Shown piece by piece: positions 1 through 11,895 of a stretch of 64,000 nucleotides of DNA. Positions within the stretch are counted from its first letter, which is position 1, and the number at the start of each line of letters is the position of its first letter. Below the pieces are notes generated by a model. That model ran no database searches. It was not told the origin of the DNA and saw nothing but the letters and a program-made list of their open reading frames with translations. Made by a program: the position numbers and the translations under genes. This DNA comes from Diadophis punctatus similis (taxonomy: Eukaryota; Chordata; Lepidosauria; Squamata; Dipsadidae), in the NCBI GenBank assembly GCA_023053685.1, contig JALIGW010000217.1, positions 62,001-126,000 on the forward strand, written 5' to 3'.

Positions 1-332
1 CAGGAATATGTGTTTCTTTTTCATTTCTGAGGTGCTTGTCAAAAGTGATGTTTTTGGACTAAATTGAATCCTAAGGCGAATGCTGTGTTAGACTTTCGGC
101 TAGCTCTTCAGGGTAGGCTCGGAATCGAAAATCAAGCGAGAATTTGGCTTTCCAGCACGTGGGGAACAGGAATATGTCTTTCTTTTTCATTTCTGAGGTG
201 TTTGTCAAAAGTGATGTTTTTGGGCTGAATTGAATCCTAAGGCGAATGCTGTGTTAGACCTTGGGCTAGCTCTTCAGGGAAAGGTCGGAATCAAAAATCA
301 AGCGAGAATTCGGCTTTCCAGCCCGTTGGGAA

Positions 333-498
333 CAGGAATATGTGTTTCTTTTTCATTTCTGAGGTGTTTGTCAAAAGTGATGTTTTTGGGCTGAATTGAG
401 AACTAAGGCGAATTCCGTGTTAGACATTGGGATTTCTCTTTCGGGAAAGCTCGGAATCAAAAATCAAACGAGAATTCGGCTTTCCAGCCTGTGGGGAA
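333..498 (+). repeat. Rare B-prime monomer, copy 1
   Basis: A B-type relative carrying gggatttctctttcggg and caaacgag in place of the usual gggctttctgttcaggg and caagcgag. Only one other copy was found, at 25,527-25,692. The two are about 25 kb apart, so they are relics of an older arrangement or products of long-range exchange. Confidence 0.85.
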
Positions 499-574
499 CA
501 GGAATATGTGTTTCATTTTCATTTCTGAGGTGTTTGTCAAAAGTGATGTTTTTGGACTAAATTGAATCCTAAGG

Positions 575-1440
575 CGAATGCTGTGTTAGACCTTGGGCTA
601 GCTCTTCAGGGTAGGCTCGGAATCAAAATTCAAGCGAGAATTCGGCTTTCCAGCATGTGGGGAACAGGAATATGTGTTTCTTTTTCATTTCTGATGTGTT
701 TGTCAAAAGTGATGTTTTTTGGCTGAATTGAGAACTAAGGCGAATTCCGTGTTAGACATTGGGCTAGCTCTTCAGGGAAAGGTCGGAATCGAAAATCAAG
801 CGAGAATTCGGCTTTCCAGCACGTGGGGAACAGGAATATGTGTTTCATTTTCATTTCTGAGGTGTTTGTCAAAAGTCATGTTTTTGGGCTGTATTGAGTC
901 CTAAGGCGAATGCTGTGTTAGACTTTGGGCTAGCTCTTCAGGGAAAGGTCGGAATCAAAAATCAAGCGAGAATTCGGCTTTCCAGCCTGTGGGGAACAGG
1001 AATATGTGTTCCATTTTCATTTCTGAGGTGTTTGTCAAAAGTCATGTTTTTTGGCTGTATTGAGTCCTAAGGCGAATGCTGTGTTAGACTTTGGGCTAGC
1101 TCTTCAGGGTAGGCTCGGAATTGAAAATCAAGCGAGAATTCGGCTTTCCAGCCTGTGGGGAACAGGACTATATGTGTTTCTTTTTCATTTCTGAGGTGTT
1201 TGTCAAAAGTGATGTTTTTGGGCTGAATTGAGAACTAAGGCGAATTCCGTGTTAGACATTGGGCTTTCTGTTCAGGGAAAGCTCGGAATCAAAAATCAAG
1301 CGAGAATTCGGCTTTCCAGCCTGTGGGGAACAGGAATATGTGTTTCATTTTCATTTCTGAGGTGTTTGTCAAAAGTCATGTTTTTTGGCTGTATTGAGTC
1401 CTAAGGCGAATGCTGTGTTAGACTTTGGGCTAGCTCTTCA
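575..1440 (+). repeat. ~865-bp duplication, copy 1
   Basis: Matches 2,237-3,102 at an offset of 1,662, becoming 1,660 after a 2-bp insertion at about 1,165 (aacaggactatatg for aacaggaatatg). Unit order is the same: a gatgtg unit, 'gtcatg' units, then a B unit. It diverges at about 1,441, where gggaaagg faces gggtaggctcc. Confidence 0.75.
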
Positions 1441-2236
1441 GGGAAAGGTCGGAATCAAAAATCAAGCGAGAATTCGGCTTTCCAGCCTGTGGGGAACAGG
1501 AATATGTGTTTCATTTTCATTTCTGAGGTGTTTGTCAAAAGTCATGTTTTTTGGCTGTATTGAGTCCTAAGGCGAATGCTGTGTTGGACTTTGGGCTAGC
1601 TCTTCAGGGTAGGCTCGGAATCGAAAATCAAGCGAGAATTCGGCTTTCCAGCCTGTGGGGAACAGGAATTTGTGTTTCTTTTTCATTTCTGAGGTGTTTG
1701 TCAAAAGTGATGTTTTTGGGCTGAATTAAGAACTAAGGCGAATTCCGTGTTAGACATTGGGCTTTCTGTTCAGGGAAAGCTCGGAATCAAAAATCAAGCG
1801 AGAATTCGGCTTTCCAGCCCGTGGGGAACAGGAATATGTGTTTCTTTTTCATTTCTGAGGTGTTTGTCAAAAGTGATGTCTTTGGGCTGAATTGAGAAAT
1901 AAGGCGAATGCTGTGTTAGACCTTGGGCTAGCTCTTCAGGGTAGGCTCGGAATCGAAAATCAAGCGAGAATTCGGCTTTCCAGCCTGTGGGGAACAGGAA
2001 TATGTGTTTCTTTTTCATTTCTGAGGTGTTTGTCAAAAGTGATGTTTTTGGGCTGAATTGAGAACTAAGGCGAATTCCGTGTTAGACCTTGGGCTAGCTC
2101 TTCAGGGAAAGGTCGGAATCAAAAATCAAGCGAGAATTCGGCTTTCCAGCCCGTGGGGAACAGGAATATGTGTTTCTTTTTCATTTCTGAGGTGTTTGTC
2201 AAAAGTGATGTTTTTGGGCTGAATTGAGAAATAAGG

Positions 2237-3102
2237 CGAATGCTGTGTTAGACCTTGGGCTAGCTCTTCAGGGTAGGCTCGGAATCAAAATTCAAGCGAG
2301 AATTCGGCTTTCCAGCATGTGGGGAACAGGAATATGTGTTTCTTTTTCATTTCTGATGTGTTTGTCAAAAGTGATGTTTTTTGGCTGAATTGAGAACTAA
2401 GGCGAATTCCGTGTTAGACATTGGGCTAGCTCTTCAGGGAAAGGTCGGAATCGAAAATCAAGCGAGAATTCGGCTTTCCAGCACGTGGGGAACAGGAATA
2501 TGTGTTTCATTTTCATTTCTGAGGTGTTTGTCAAAAGTCATGTTTTTTGGCTGTATTGAGTCCTAAGGCGAATGCTGTGTTAGACTTTGGGCTAGCTCTT
2601 CAGGGAAAGGTCGGAATCAAAAATCAAGCGAGAATTCGGCTTTCCAGCCTGTGGGGAACAGGAATATGTGTTTCATTTTCATTTCTGAGGTGTTTGTCAA
2701 AAGTCATGTTTTTTGGCTGTATTGAGTCCTAAGGCGAATGCTGTGTTAGACTTTGGGCTAGCTCTTCAGGGTAGGCTCGGAATCGAAAATCAAGCGAGAA
2801 TTCGGCTTTCCAGCCTGTGGGGAACAGGAATATGTGTTTCTTTTTCATTTCTGAGGTGTTTGTCAAAAGTGATGTTTTTGGGCTGAATTGAGAACTAAGG
2901 CGAATTCCGTGTTAGACATTGGGCTTTCTGTTCAGGGAAAGCTCGGAATCAAAAATCAAGCGAGAATTCGGCTTTCCAGCCTGTGGGGAACAGGAATATG
3001 TGTTTCATTTTCATTTCTGAGGTGTTTGTCAAAAGTCATGTTTTTTGGCTGTATTGAGTCCTAAGGCGAATGCTGTGTTAGACTTTGGGCTAGCTCTTCA
3101 GG
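2237..3102 (+). repeat. ~865-bp duplication, copy 2
   Basis: Counterpart of 575-1,440 without the 2-bp insertion. A few single-base differences separate the copies (for example attgaaaatc against atcgaaaatc), so this is an older duplication than the near-identical 2,484-bp pair that follows. Confidence 0.75.
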
Positions 3103-3654
3103 GTAGGCTCCGAATCAAAATTCAAGCGAGAATTCGGCTTTCCAGCACGTGGGGAACAGGAATATGTGTTTCTTTTTCATTTCTGAGGTGTTTGTCAAAA
3201 GTGATGTTTTTGGACTGAATTGAATCCTAAGGCGAATGCTGTGTTAGACTTTCGGCTAGCTCTTCAGCGTAGGTTCGGAATCGAAAATCAAGTGAGAATT
3301 TGGCTTTCCAGCCCGTGGAGAACAGGAATATGTGTTTCTTTTTCATTTCTGAGGTGTTTGTCAAAAGTGATGTTTTTGGGCTGAATTGAGAAATAAGGCG
3401 AATGCTGTGTTAGACCTTGGGCTAGCTCTTCAGTGAAATGTCGGAATCAAAAATCAAGCGAGAATTCGGCTTTCCAGCCTGTGGGGAACAGGAATATGTG
3501 TTTCATTTTCATTTCTGAGGTGTTTGTCAAAAGTCATGTTTTTTGGCTGTATTGAGTCCTAAGGCGAATGCTGTGTTAGACTTTGGGCTAGCTCTTCAGG
3601 GTAGGCTCGGAATCAAAATTCAAGCGAGAATTCGGCTTTCCAGCCAGTGGGGAA

Positions 3655-3820
3655 CAGGAATATGTGTTTCTTTTTCATTTCTGAGGTGTTTGTCAAAAGT
3701 GATGTTTTTGGGCTGAATTGAATCCTAAGGCGAATGCTGTGTTAGACTTTGGGCTAGCTCTTCAGGGTAGGCTCGGAATCGAAAATCAAGCGAGAATTCG
3801 GCTTTCCAGCATGTGGGGAA
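3655..3820 (+). repeat. Representative 166-bp monomer
   Basis: A full-length unit close to the common form. In order it contains the caggaatatgtg start, a T-rich stretch (tttctttttcatttc), gaggtgtttgtcaaaag, gtgatgtttttgggctgaattgaatcc, taaggcgaatgctgtgttag, the NheI site in gggctagctc, gggtaggctcgg, aatcgaaaatc, agcgag, the EcoRI site gaattc, and ggctttccagc before gtggggaa. Use it as the reference for monomer coordinates quoted elsewhere. Confidence 0.95.
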
Positions 3821-3984
3821 CAGGAATATGTGTTTCTTTTTCATTTCTGAGGTGTTTGTCAAAAGTGATGTTTTTGGACAATTGAATCCTAAGTCGAATG
3901 CTGTGTTAGACATTGGGCTAGCTCTTTAGGGTAGGCTCGGATTCGAAAATCAAGCGAGAATTCGGCTTTCCAGCACGTGGGGAA
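3821..3984 (+). repeat. 164-bp monomer variant (2-bp deletion)
   Basis: Here gactgaattg is shortened to gacaattg, which removes two bases and creates an MfeI site (caattg). About 37 units in the window carry this form, for example near 4,535, 10,339, 14,481, 18,623, 23,097, 29,729, 36,529, 45,651, 56,089 and 63,540. It explains why HOR periods fall a few bases short of multiples of 166 (330, 994, 1,492, 1,990). The deletion is copied along with the HORs, so it is an inherited marker. Confidence 0.9.
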
Positions 3985-6096
3985 CAGGAATATTTCTTTC
4001 TTTTTCATTTCTGAGGTGTTTGTCAAAAGTGATGTTTTTGGGCTGAATTGAGAACTAAGGCGAATTCCGTGTTAGACATTGGGCTTTCTGTTCAGGGAAA
4101 GCTCGGAATCAAAAATCAAGCGAGAATTCGGCTTTCCAGCCTGTGGGGAACAGGAATATGTGTTTCATTTTCATTTCTGAGGTGTTTGTCAAAAGTCATG
4201 TTTTTTGGCTGTATTGAGTCCTAAGGCGAATGCTGTGTTAGACTTTGGGCTAGCTCTTCAGGGTAGGCTCGGAATCAAAATTCAAGCGAGAATTCGGCTT
4301 TCCAGCCCGTGGGGAACAGGAATATGTGTTTCTTTTTCATTTCTGAGGTGTTTGTCAAAAGTGATGTTTTTGGGCTGAATTGAATCCTAAGGCGAATGCT
4401 GTGTTAGACTTTGGGCTAGCTCTTCAGGGTAGGCTCGGAATCGAAAATCAAGCGAGAATTCGGCTTTCCAGCATGTGGGGAACAGGAATATGTGTTTCTT
4501 TTTCATTTCTGAGGTGTTTGTCAAAAGTGATGTTTTTGGACAATTGAATCCTAAGGCGAATGCTGTGTTAGACATTGGGCTAGCTCTTTAGGGTAGGCTC
4601 GGAATCGAAAATCAAGCAAGAATTTTGCTTTCCAGCACGTGGGGAACAGGAATATTTCTTTCTTTTTCATTTCTGAGGTGTTTGTCAAAAGTGAGGTTTT
4701 TGGGCTGAATTGAGAAATAAGGCGAATGCTGTGTTAGACCTTGGGCTAGCTCTTCAGGGTAGGCTCGGAATCAAAATTCAAGCGAGAATTCGGCTTTCCA
4801 GCCCGTGGGGAACAGGAATATGTGTTTCTTTTTCATTTCTGAGGTGTTTGTCAAAAGTCATGTTTTTTGGCTGTATTGAGTCCTAAGGCGAATGCTGTGT
4901 TAGACTTTGGGCTAGCTCTTCAGGGTAGGCTTGGAATCGAAAATCAAGCGAGAATTCAGCTTTCCAGCATGTGGGGAACAGGAATATGTGTTTCTTTTTC
5001 ATTTCTGAGGTGTTTGTCAAAAGTGATGTTTTTGGACAATTGAATCCTAAGGCGAATGCTGTGTTAGACTTTGGGCTAGCTCTTCAGGGTAGGCTCGGAA
5101 TCGAAAATCAAGCGAGAATTTGGCTTTCCAGCCTGTGGGGAACAGGAATATGTGTTTCATTTTCATTTCTGAGGTGTTTGTCAAAAGTCATGTTTTTTGG
5201 CTGTATTGAGTCCTAAGGCGAATGCTGTGTTAGACTTTGGGCTAGCTCTTCAGGGTAGGCTTGGAATCGAAAATCAAGCGAGAATTCGGCTTTCCAGCCT
5301 GTGGGGAACAGGAATATATGTTTCATTTTCATTTCTGAGGTGTTTGTCAAAAGTCATGTTTTTTGGCTGAATTGAGAACTAAGGCGAATGCTGTGTTAGA
5401 CTTTGGGCTAGCTCTTCAGGGTAGGCTCGGAATCAAAATTCATGCGAGAATTCGGCTTTCCAGCCCGTGGGGAACAGGAATATGTGTTTCTTTTTCATTT
5501 CTGAGGTGTTTGTCAAAAGTGATGTTTTTGGACTGAATTGAATCCTAAGGCGAATGCTGTGTTAGACTTTCGGCTAGCTCTTCAGGGTAGGCTCGGAATC
5601 GAAAATCAAGCGAGAATTTGGCTTTCCAGCACGTGGGGAACAGGAATATGTGTTTCATTTTCATTTCTGAGGTGTTTGTCAAAAGTCATGTTTTTGGGCT
5701 GTATTGAGTCCTAAGGCGAATGCTGTGTTAGACTTTGGGCTAGCTCTTCAGGGAAAGGTCGGAATCAAAAATCAAGCGAGAATTCGGCTTTCCAGCCTGT
5801 GGGGAACAGGAATATGTGTTTCATTTTCATTTCTGAGGTGTTTGTCAAAAGTGATGTTTTTGGGCTGAATTGAGAAATAAGGCGAATGCGGTGTTAGACC
5901 TTGGGCTAGCTCTTCAGGGAAAGGTCGGAATCAAAAATCAAGCGAGAATTCGGCTTTCCAGCCTGTGGGGAACAGGAATATGTGTTTCATTTTCATTTCT
6001 GATGTGTTTGTCAAAAGTCATGTTTTTTGGCTGTATTGAGTCCTAAGGCGAATGCTGTGTTAGACTTTGGGCTAGCTCTTCAGGGTAGGCTCGGAA

Positions 6097-8580
6097 TCAA
6101 AATTCAAGCGAGAATTCGGCTTTCCAGCCAGTGGGGAACAGGAATATGTGTTTCTTTTTCATTTCTGAGGTGTTTGTCAAAAGTGATGTTTTTGGGCTGA
6201 ATTGAATCCTAAGGCGAATGCTGTGTTAGACTTTGGGCTAGCTCTTCAGGGTAGGCTCGGAATCGAAAATCAAGCGAGAATTCGGCTTTCCAGCATGTGG
6301 GGAACAGGAATATGTGTTTCTTTTTCATTTCTGAGGTGTTTGTCAAAAGTGATGTTTTTGGACAATTGAATCCTAAGTCGAATGCTGTGTTAGACATTGG
6401 GCTAGCTCTTTAGGGTAGGCTCGGATTCGAAAATCAAGCGAGAATTCGGCTTTCCAGCACGTGGGGAACAGGAATATTTCTTTCTTTTTCATTTCTGAGG
6501 TGTTTGTCAAAAGTGATGTTTTTGGGCTGAATTGAGAACTAAGGCGAATTCCGTGTTAGACATTGGGCTTTCTGTTCAGGGAAAGCTCGGAATCAAAAAT
6601 CAAGCGAGAATTCGGCTTTCCAGCCTGTGGGGAACAGGAATATGTGTTTCATTTTCATTTCTGAGGTGTTTGTCAAAAGTCATGTTTTTTGGCTGTATTG
6701 AGTCCTAAGGCGAATGCTGTGTTAGACTTTGGGCTAGCTCTTCAGGGTAGGCTCGGAATCAAAATTCAAGCGAGAATTCGGCTTTCCAGCCCGTGGGGAA
6801 CAGGAATATGTGTTTCTTTTTCATTTCTGAGGTGTTTGTCAAAAGTGATGTTTTTGGGCTGAATTGAATCCTAAGGCGAATGCTGTGTTAGACTTTGGGC
6901 TAGCTCTTCAGGGTAGGCTCGGAATCGAAAATCAAGCGAGAATTCGGCTTTCCAGCATGTGGGGAACAGGAATATGTGTTTCTTTTTCATTTCTGAGGTG
7001 TTTGTCAAAAGTGATGTTTTTGGACAATTGAATCCTAAGGCGAATGCTGTGTTAGACATTGGGCTAGCTCTTTAGGGTAGGCTCGGAATCGAAAATCAAG
7101 CAAGAATTTTGCTTTCCAGCACGTGGGGAACAGGAATATTTCTTTCTTTTTCATTTCTGAGGTGTTTGTCAAAAGTGAGGTTTTTGGGCTGAATTGAGAA
7201 ATAAGGCGAATGCTGTGTTAGACCTTGGGCTAGCTCTTCAGGGTAGGCTCGGAATCAAAATTCAAGCGAGAATTCGGCTTTCCAGCCCGTGGGGAACAGG
7301 AATATGTGTTTCTTTTTCATTTCTGAGGTGTTTGTCAAAAGTCATGTTTTTTGGCTGTATTGAGTCCTAAGGCGAATGCTGTGTTAGACTTTGGGCTAGC
7401 TCTTCAGGGTAGGCTTGGAATCGAAAATCAAGCGAGAATTCAGCTTTCCAGCATGTGGGGAACAGGAATATGTGTTTCTTTTTCATTTCTGAGGTGTTTG
7501 TCAAAAGTGATGTTTTTGGACAATTGAATCCTAAGGCGAATGCTGTGTTAGACTTTGGGCTAGCTCTTCAGGGTAGGCTCGGAATCGAAAATCAAGCGAG
7601 AATTTGGCTTTCCAGCCTGTGGGGAACAGGAATATGTGTTTCATTTTCATTTCTGAGGTGTTTGTCAAAAGTCATGTTTTTTGGCTGTATTGAGTCCTAA
7701 GGCGAATGCTGTGTTAGACTTTGGGCTAGCTCTTCAGGGTAGGCTTGGAATCGAAAATCAAGCGAGAATTCGGCTTTCCAGCCTGTGGGGAACAGGAATA
7801 TATGTTTCATTTTCATTTCTGAGGTGTTTGTCAAAAGTCATGTTTTTTGGCTGAATTGAGAACTAAGGCGAATGCTGTGTTAGACTTTGGGCTAGCTCTT
7901 CAGGGTAGGCTCGGAATCAAAATTCATGCGAGAATTCGGCTTTCCAGCCCGTGGGGAACAGGAATATGTGTTTCTTTTTCATTTCTGAGGTGTTTGTCAA
8001 AAGTGATGTTTTTGGACTGAATTGAATCCTAAGGCGAATGCTGTGTTAGACTTTCGGCTAGCTCTTCAGGGTAGGCTCGGAATCGAAAATCAAGCGAGAA
8101 TTTGGCTTTCCAGCACGTGGGGAACAGGAATATGTGTTTCATTTTCATTTCTGAGGTGTTTGTCAAAAGTCATGTTTTTGGGCTGTATTGAGTCCTAAGG
8201 CGAATGCTGTGTTAGACTTTGGGCTAGCTCTTCAGGGAAAGGTCGGAATCAAAAATCAAGCGAGAATTCGGCTTTCCAGCCTGTGGGGAACAGGAATATG
8301 TGTTTCATTTTCATTTCTGAGGTGTTTGTCAAAAGTGATGTTTTTGGGCTGAATTGAGAAATAAGGCGAATGCGGTGTTAGACCTTGGGCTAGCTCTTCA
8401 GGGAAAGGTCGGAATCAAAAATCAAGCGAGAATTCGGCTTTCCAGCCTGTGGGGAACAGGAATATGTGTTTCATTTTCATTTCTGATGTGTTTGTCAAAA
8501 GTCATGTTTTTTGGCTGTATTGAGTCCTAAGGCGAATGCTGTGTTAGACTTTGGGCTAGCTCTTCAGGGTAGGCTCGGAA
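6097..8580 (+). repeat. 2,484-bp HOR (15 monomers), copy 2
   Basis: Direct tandem copy of 3,613-6,096 carrying the same private variants in the same order. The match at this offset runs from about 3,518 to 8,580, slightly longer than two units. It ends where aatcaaaattcaag in the first frame faces aatcgaaaatcaag at about 8,583. Confidence 0.9.
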
Positions 8581-8911
8581 TCGAAAATCAAGCGAGAATT
8601 CGGCTTTCCAGCACGTGGGGAACAGGACTATATGTGTTTCTTTTTCATTTCTGAGGTGTTTGTCAAAAGTGATGTTTTTGGGCTGAATTGAGAACTAAGG
8701 CGAATTCCGTGTTAGACATTGGGCTTTCTGTTCAGGGAAAGCTCGGAATCAAAAATCAAGCGAGAATTCGGCTTTCCAGCCTGTGGGGAACAGGAATATA
8801 TGTTTCATTTTCATTTCTGAGGTGTTTGTCAAGTCATGTTTTTTGGCTGTATTGAGTCCTAAGGCGAATGCTGTGTTAGACTTTGGGCTAGCTCTTCAGG
8901 GTAGGCTTGGA
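8581..8911 (+). repeat. Linker with 2-bp insertion and 2-bp deletion monomers
   Basis: Two units between HOR blocks. One contains aacaggactatatg (about 8,626), a 2-bp gain seen otherwise only at about 1,165 and likewise next to a B unit. The next has gtcaagtcatg in place of gtcaaaagtcatg (about 8,829), a 2-bp loss seen nowhere else in the window. The linker probably marks an exchange junction. Confidence 0.75.
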
Positions 8912-10403
8912 ATCGAAAATCAAGCGAGAATTCGGCTTTCCAGCCTGTGGGGAACAGGAATATGTGTTTCATTTTCATTTCTGAGGTGTTTGTCAAAAGT
9001 CATGTTTTTTGGCTGTATTGAGTCCTAAGGCGAATGCTGTGTTAGACTTTGGGCTAGCTCTTCAGGGAAAGGTCGGAATCAAAAATCAAGCGAGAATTCG
9101 GCTTTCCAGCCTGTGGGGAACAGGAATATGTGTTTCATTTTCATTTCTGAGGTGTTTGTCAAAAGTCATGTTTTTTGGCTGTATTGAGTCCTAAGGCGAA
9201 TGCTGTGTTAGACTTTGGGCTAGCTCTTCAGGGTAGGCTCGGAATCGAAAATCAAGCGAGAATTCGGCTTTCCAGCCTGTGGGGAACAGGAATATGTGTT
9301 TCTTTTTCATTTCTGAGGTGTTTGTCAAAAGTGATGTTTTTGGGCTGAATTGAGAACTAAGGCGAATTCCGTGTTAGACATTGGGCTTTCTGTTCAGGGA
9401 AAGCTCGGAATCAAAAATCAAGCGAGAATTCGGCTTTCCAGCCTGTGGGGAACAGGAATATGTGTTTCATTTTCATTTCTGAGGTGTTTGTCAAAAGTCA
9501 TGTTTTTTGGCTGTATTGAGTCCTAAGGCGAATGCTGTGTTAGACTTTGGGCTAGCTCTTCAGGGTAGGCTCCGAATCAAAATTCAAGCGAGAATTCGGC
9601 TTTCCAGCACGTGGGGAACAGGAATATGTGTTTCTTTTTCATTTCTGAGGTGTTTGTCAAAAGTGATGTTTTTGGACTGAATTGAATCCTAAGGCGAATG
9701 CTGTGTTAGACTTTCGGCTAGCTCTTCAGGGTAGGTTCGGAATCGAAAATCAAGTGAGAATTTGGCTTTCCAGCCCGTGGGGAACAGGAATATGTGTTTC
9801 TTTTTCATTTCTGAGGTGTTTGTCAAAAGTGATGTTTTTGGGCTGAATTGAGAAATAAGGCGAATGCTGTGTTAGACCTTGGGCTAGCTCTTCAGGGAAA
9901 GGTCGGAATCAAAAATCAAGCGAGAATTCGGCTTTCCAGCCTGTGGGGAACAGGAATATGTGTTTCATTTTCATTTCTGAGGTGTTTGTCAAAAGTCATG
10001 TTTTTTGGCTGTATTGAGTCCTAAGGCGAATGCTGTGTTAGACTTTGGGCTAGCTCTTCAGGGTAGGCTCGGAATCAAAATTCAAGCGAGAATTCGGCTT
10101 TCCAGCCCGTGGGGAACAGGAATATGTGTTTCTTTTTCATTTCTGAGGTGTTTGTCAAAAGTGATGTTTTTGGGCTGAATTGAATCCTAAGGCGAATGCT
10201 GTGTTAGACATTGGGCTAGCTCTTCAGGGTAGGCTCGGAATCGAAAATCAAGCGAGAATTCGGCTTTCCAGCATGTGGGGAACAGGAATATGTGTTTCTT
10301 TTTCATTTCTGAGGTGTTTGTCAAAAGTGATGTTTTTGGACAATTGAATCCTAAGGCGAATGCTGTGTTAGACATTGGGCTAGCTCTTTAGGGTAGGCTC
10401 GGA
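8912..10403 (+). repeat. 1,492-bp HOR (9 monomers), copy 1
   Basis: Nine units, one of the 164-bp type. Order: two 'gtcatg' units, B, 'gtcatg' with gggtaggctccg, the ctttcggctag/gttcgg/agtgag unit, gaaataagg, 'gtcatg', common, and the gacaattg unit. It matches the next block at +1,492. Confidence 0.88.
9287..9452 (+). repeat. B-type monomer (gaactaagg / attccgtg form)
   Basis: This type differs from the common unit in a block: gagaactaaggcg, then attccgtgttagacattgggctttctgttcagggaaagctcgg. It has lost the NheI site and gained a second EcoRI site in gcgaattccg. It recurs once per left-domain HOR, normally between a 'gtcatg' monomer on each side. Clustered differences suggest an old, diverged monomer lineage rather than scattered mutation. 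Confidence 0.88.
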
Positions 10404-11895
10404 ATCGAAAATCAAGCGAGAATTCGGCTTTCCAGCCTGTGGGGAACAGGAATATGTGTTTCATTTTCATTTCTGAGGTGTTTGTCAAAAGTCATGTTTT
10501 TTGGCTGTATTGAGTCCTAAGGCGAATGCTGTGTTAGACTTTGGGCTAGCTCTTCAGGGAAAGGTCGGAATCAAAAATCAAGCGAGAATTCGGCTTTCCA
10601 GCCTGTGGGGAACAGGAATATGTGTTTCATTTTCATTTCTGAGGTGTTTGTCAAAAGTCATGTTTTTTGGCTGTATTGAGTCCTAAGGCGAATGCTGTGT
10701 TAGACTTTGGGCTAGCTCTTCAGGGTAGGCTCAGAATCGAAAATCAAGCGAGAATTCGGCTTTCCAGCCTGTGGGGAACAGGAATATGTGTTTCTTTTTC
10801 ATTTCTGAGGTGTTTGTCAAAAGTGATGTTTTTGGGCTGAATTGAGAACTAAGGCGAATTCCGTGTTAGACATTGGGCTTTCTGTTCAGGGAAAGCTCGG
10901 AATCAAAAATCAAGCGAGAATTCGGCTTTCCAGCCTGTGGGGAACAGGAATATGTGTTTCATTTTCATTTCTGAGGTGTTTGTCAAAAGTCATGTTTTTT
11001 GGCTGTATTGAGTCCTAAGGCGAATGCTGTGTTAGACTTTGGGCTAGCTCTTCAGGGTAGGCTCCGAATCAAAATTCAAGCGAGAATTCGGCTTTCCAGC
11101 ACGTGGGGAACAGGAATATGTGTTTCTTTTTCATTTCTGAGGTGTTTGTCAAAAGTGATGTTTTTGGACTGAATTGAATCCTAAGGCGAATGCTGTGTTA
11201 GACTTTCGGCTAGCTCTTCAGGGTAGGTTCGGAATCGAAAATCAAGTGAGAATTTGGCTTTCCAGCCCGTGGGGAACAGGAATATGTGTTTCTTTTTCAT
11301 TTCTGAGGTGTTTGTCAAAAGTGATGTTTTTGGGCTGAATTGAGAAATAAGGCGAATGCTGTGTTAGACCTTGGGCTAGCTCTTCAGGGAAAGGTCAGAA
11401 TCAAAAATCAAGCGAGAATTCGGCTTTCCAGCCTGTGGGGAACAGGAATATGTGTTTCATTTTCATTTCTGAGGTGTTTGTCAAAAGTCATGTTTTTTGG
11501 CTGTATTGAGTCCTAAGGCGAATGCTGTGTTAGACTTTGGGCTAGCTCTTCAGGGTAGGCTCGGAATCAAAATTCAAGCGAGAATTCGGCTTTCCAGCCC
11601 GTGGGGAACAGGAATATGTGTTTCTTTTTCATTTCTGAGGTGTTTGTCAAAAGTGATGTTTTTGGGCTGAATTGAATCCTAAGGCGAATGCTGTGTTAGA
11701 CATTGGGCTAGCTCTTCAGGGTAGGCTCGGAATCGAAAATCAAGCGAGAATTCGGCTTTCCAGCATGTGGGGAACAGGAATATGTGTTTCTTTTTCATTT
11801 CTGAGGTGTTTGTCAAAAGTGATGTTTTTGGACAATTGAATCCTAAGGCGAATGCTGTGTTAGACATTGGGCTAGCTCTTTAGGGTAGGCTCGGA
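10404..11895 (+). repeat. 1,492-bp HOR (9 monomers), copy 2
   Basis: Tandem copy of 8,912-10,403 with at least two differences: ctcagaatc at about 10,730 for ctcggaatc, and ggtcagaatc at about 11,395 for ggtcggaatc. Both are G-to-A changes at CpG sites. Confidence 0.88.

Larger units (their letters stand above)
1..3517 (+). repeat. Left zone of mixed monomers
   Basis: About 21 units with no long exact HOR. Types alternate among common, B, 'gtcatg' and gaaataagg forms. Singletons such as ttggactaaattg (about 57 and 552), cccgttggg (323) and gtgttccatt (1,007) suggest less homogenisation than to the right. It includes two units (from about 690 and 2,353) that resemble the right-domain marker cassette: gatgtg, then gagaactaagg with gggctagctcttcagggaaagg. 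Confidence 0.8.
3613..6096 (+). repeat. 2,484-bp HOR (15 monomers), copy 1
   Basis: Fifteen units, three of them of the 164-bp type, giving 15 x 166 minus 6. Private variants recur at exactly +2,484: cagccagtgg (3,641), aagtcgaatg (3,892), ggattcgaaa (3,939), aagcaagaattttgc (4,614), gtgaggttttt (4,691), aatatatgtttc (5,314), catgcgag (5,441) and aatgcggtg (5,885). I saw no difference between the two copies in the stretches compared, so the duplication is recent or is an assembly duplication. Confidence 0.9.

Noticed and set aside
1794..2036. Recurring antisense frames of 62-82 codons
   Set aside because: They are the reverse-strand reading of ordinary monomer pairs and recur wherever a given pair of types is adjacent. 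Repetition of the DNA, not selection on protein, explains their similarity.
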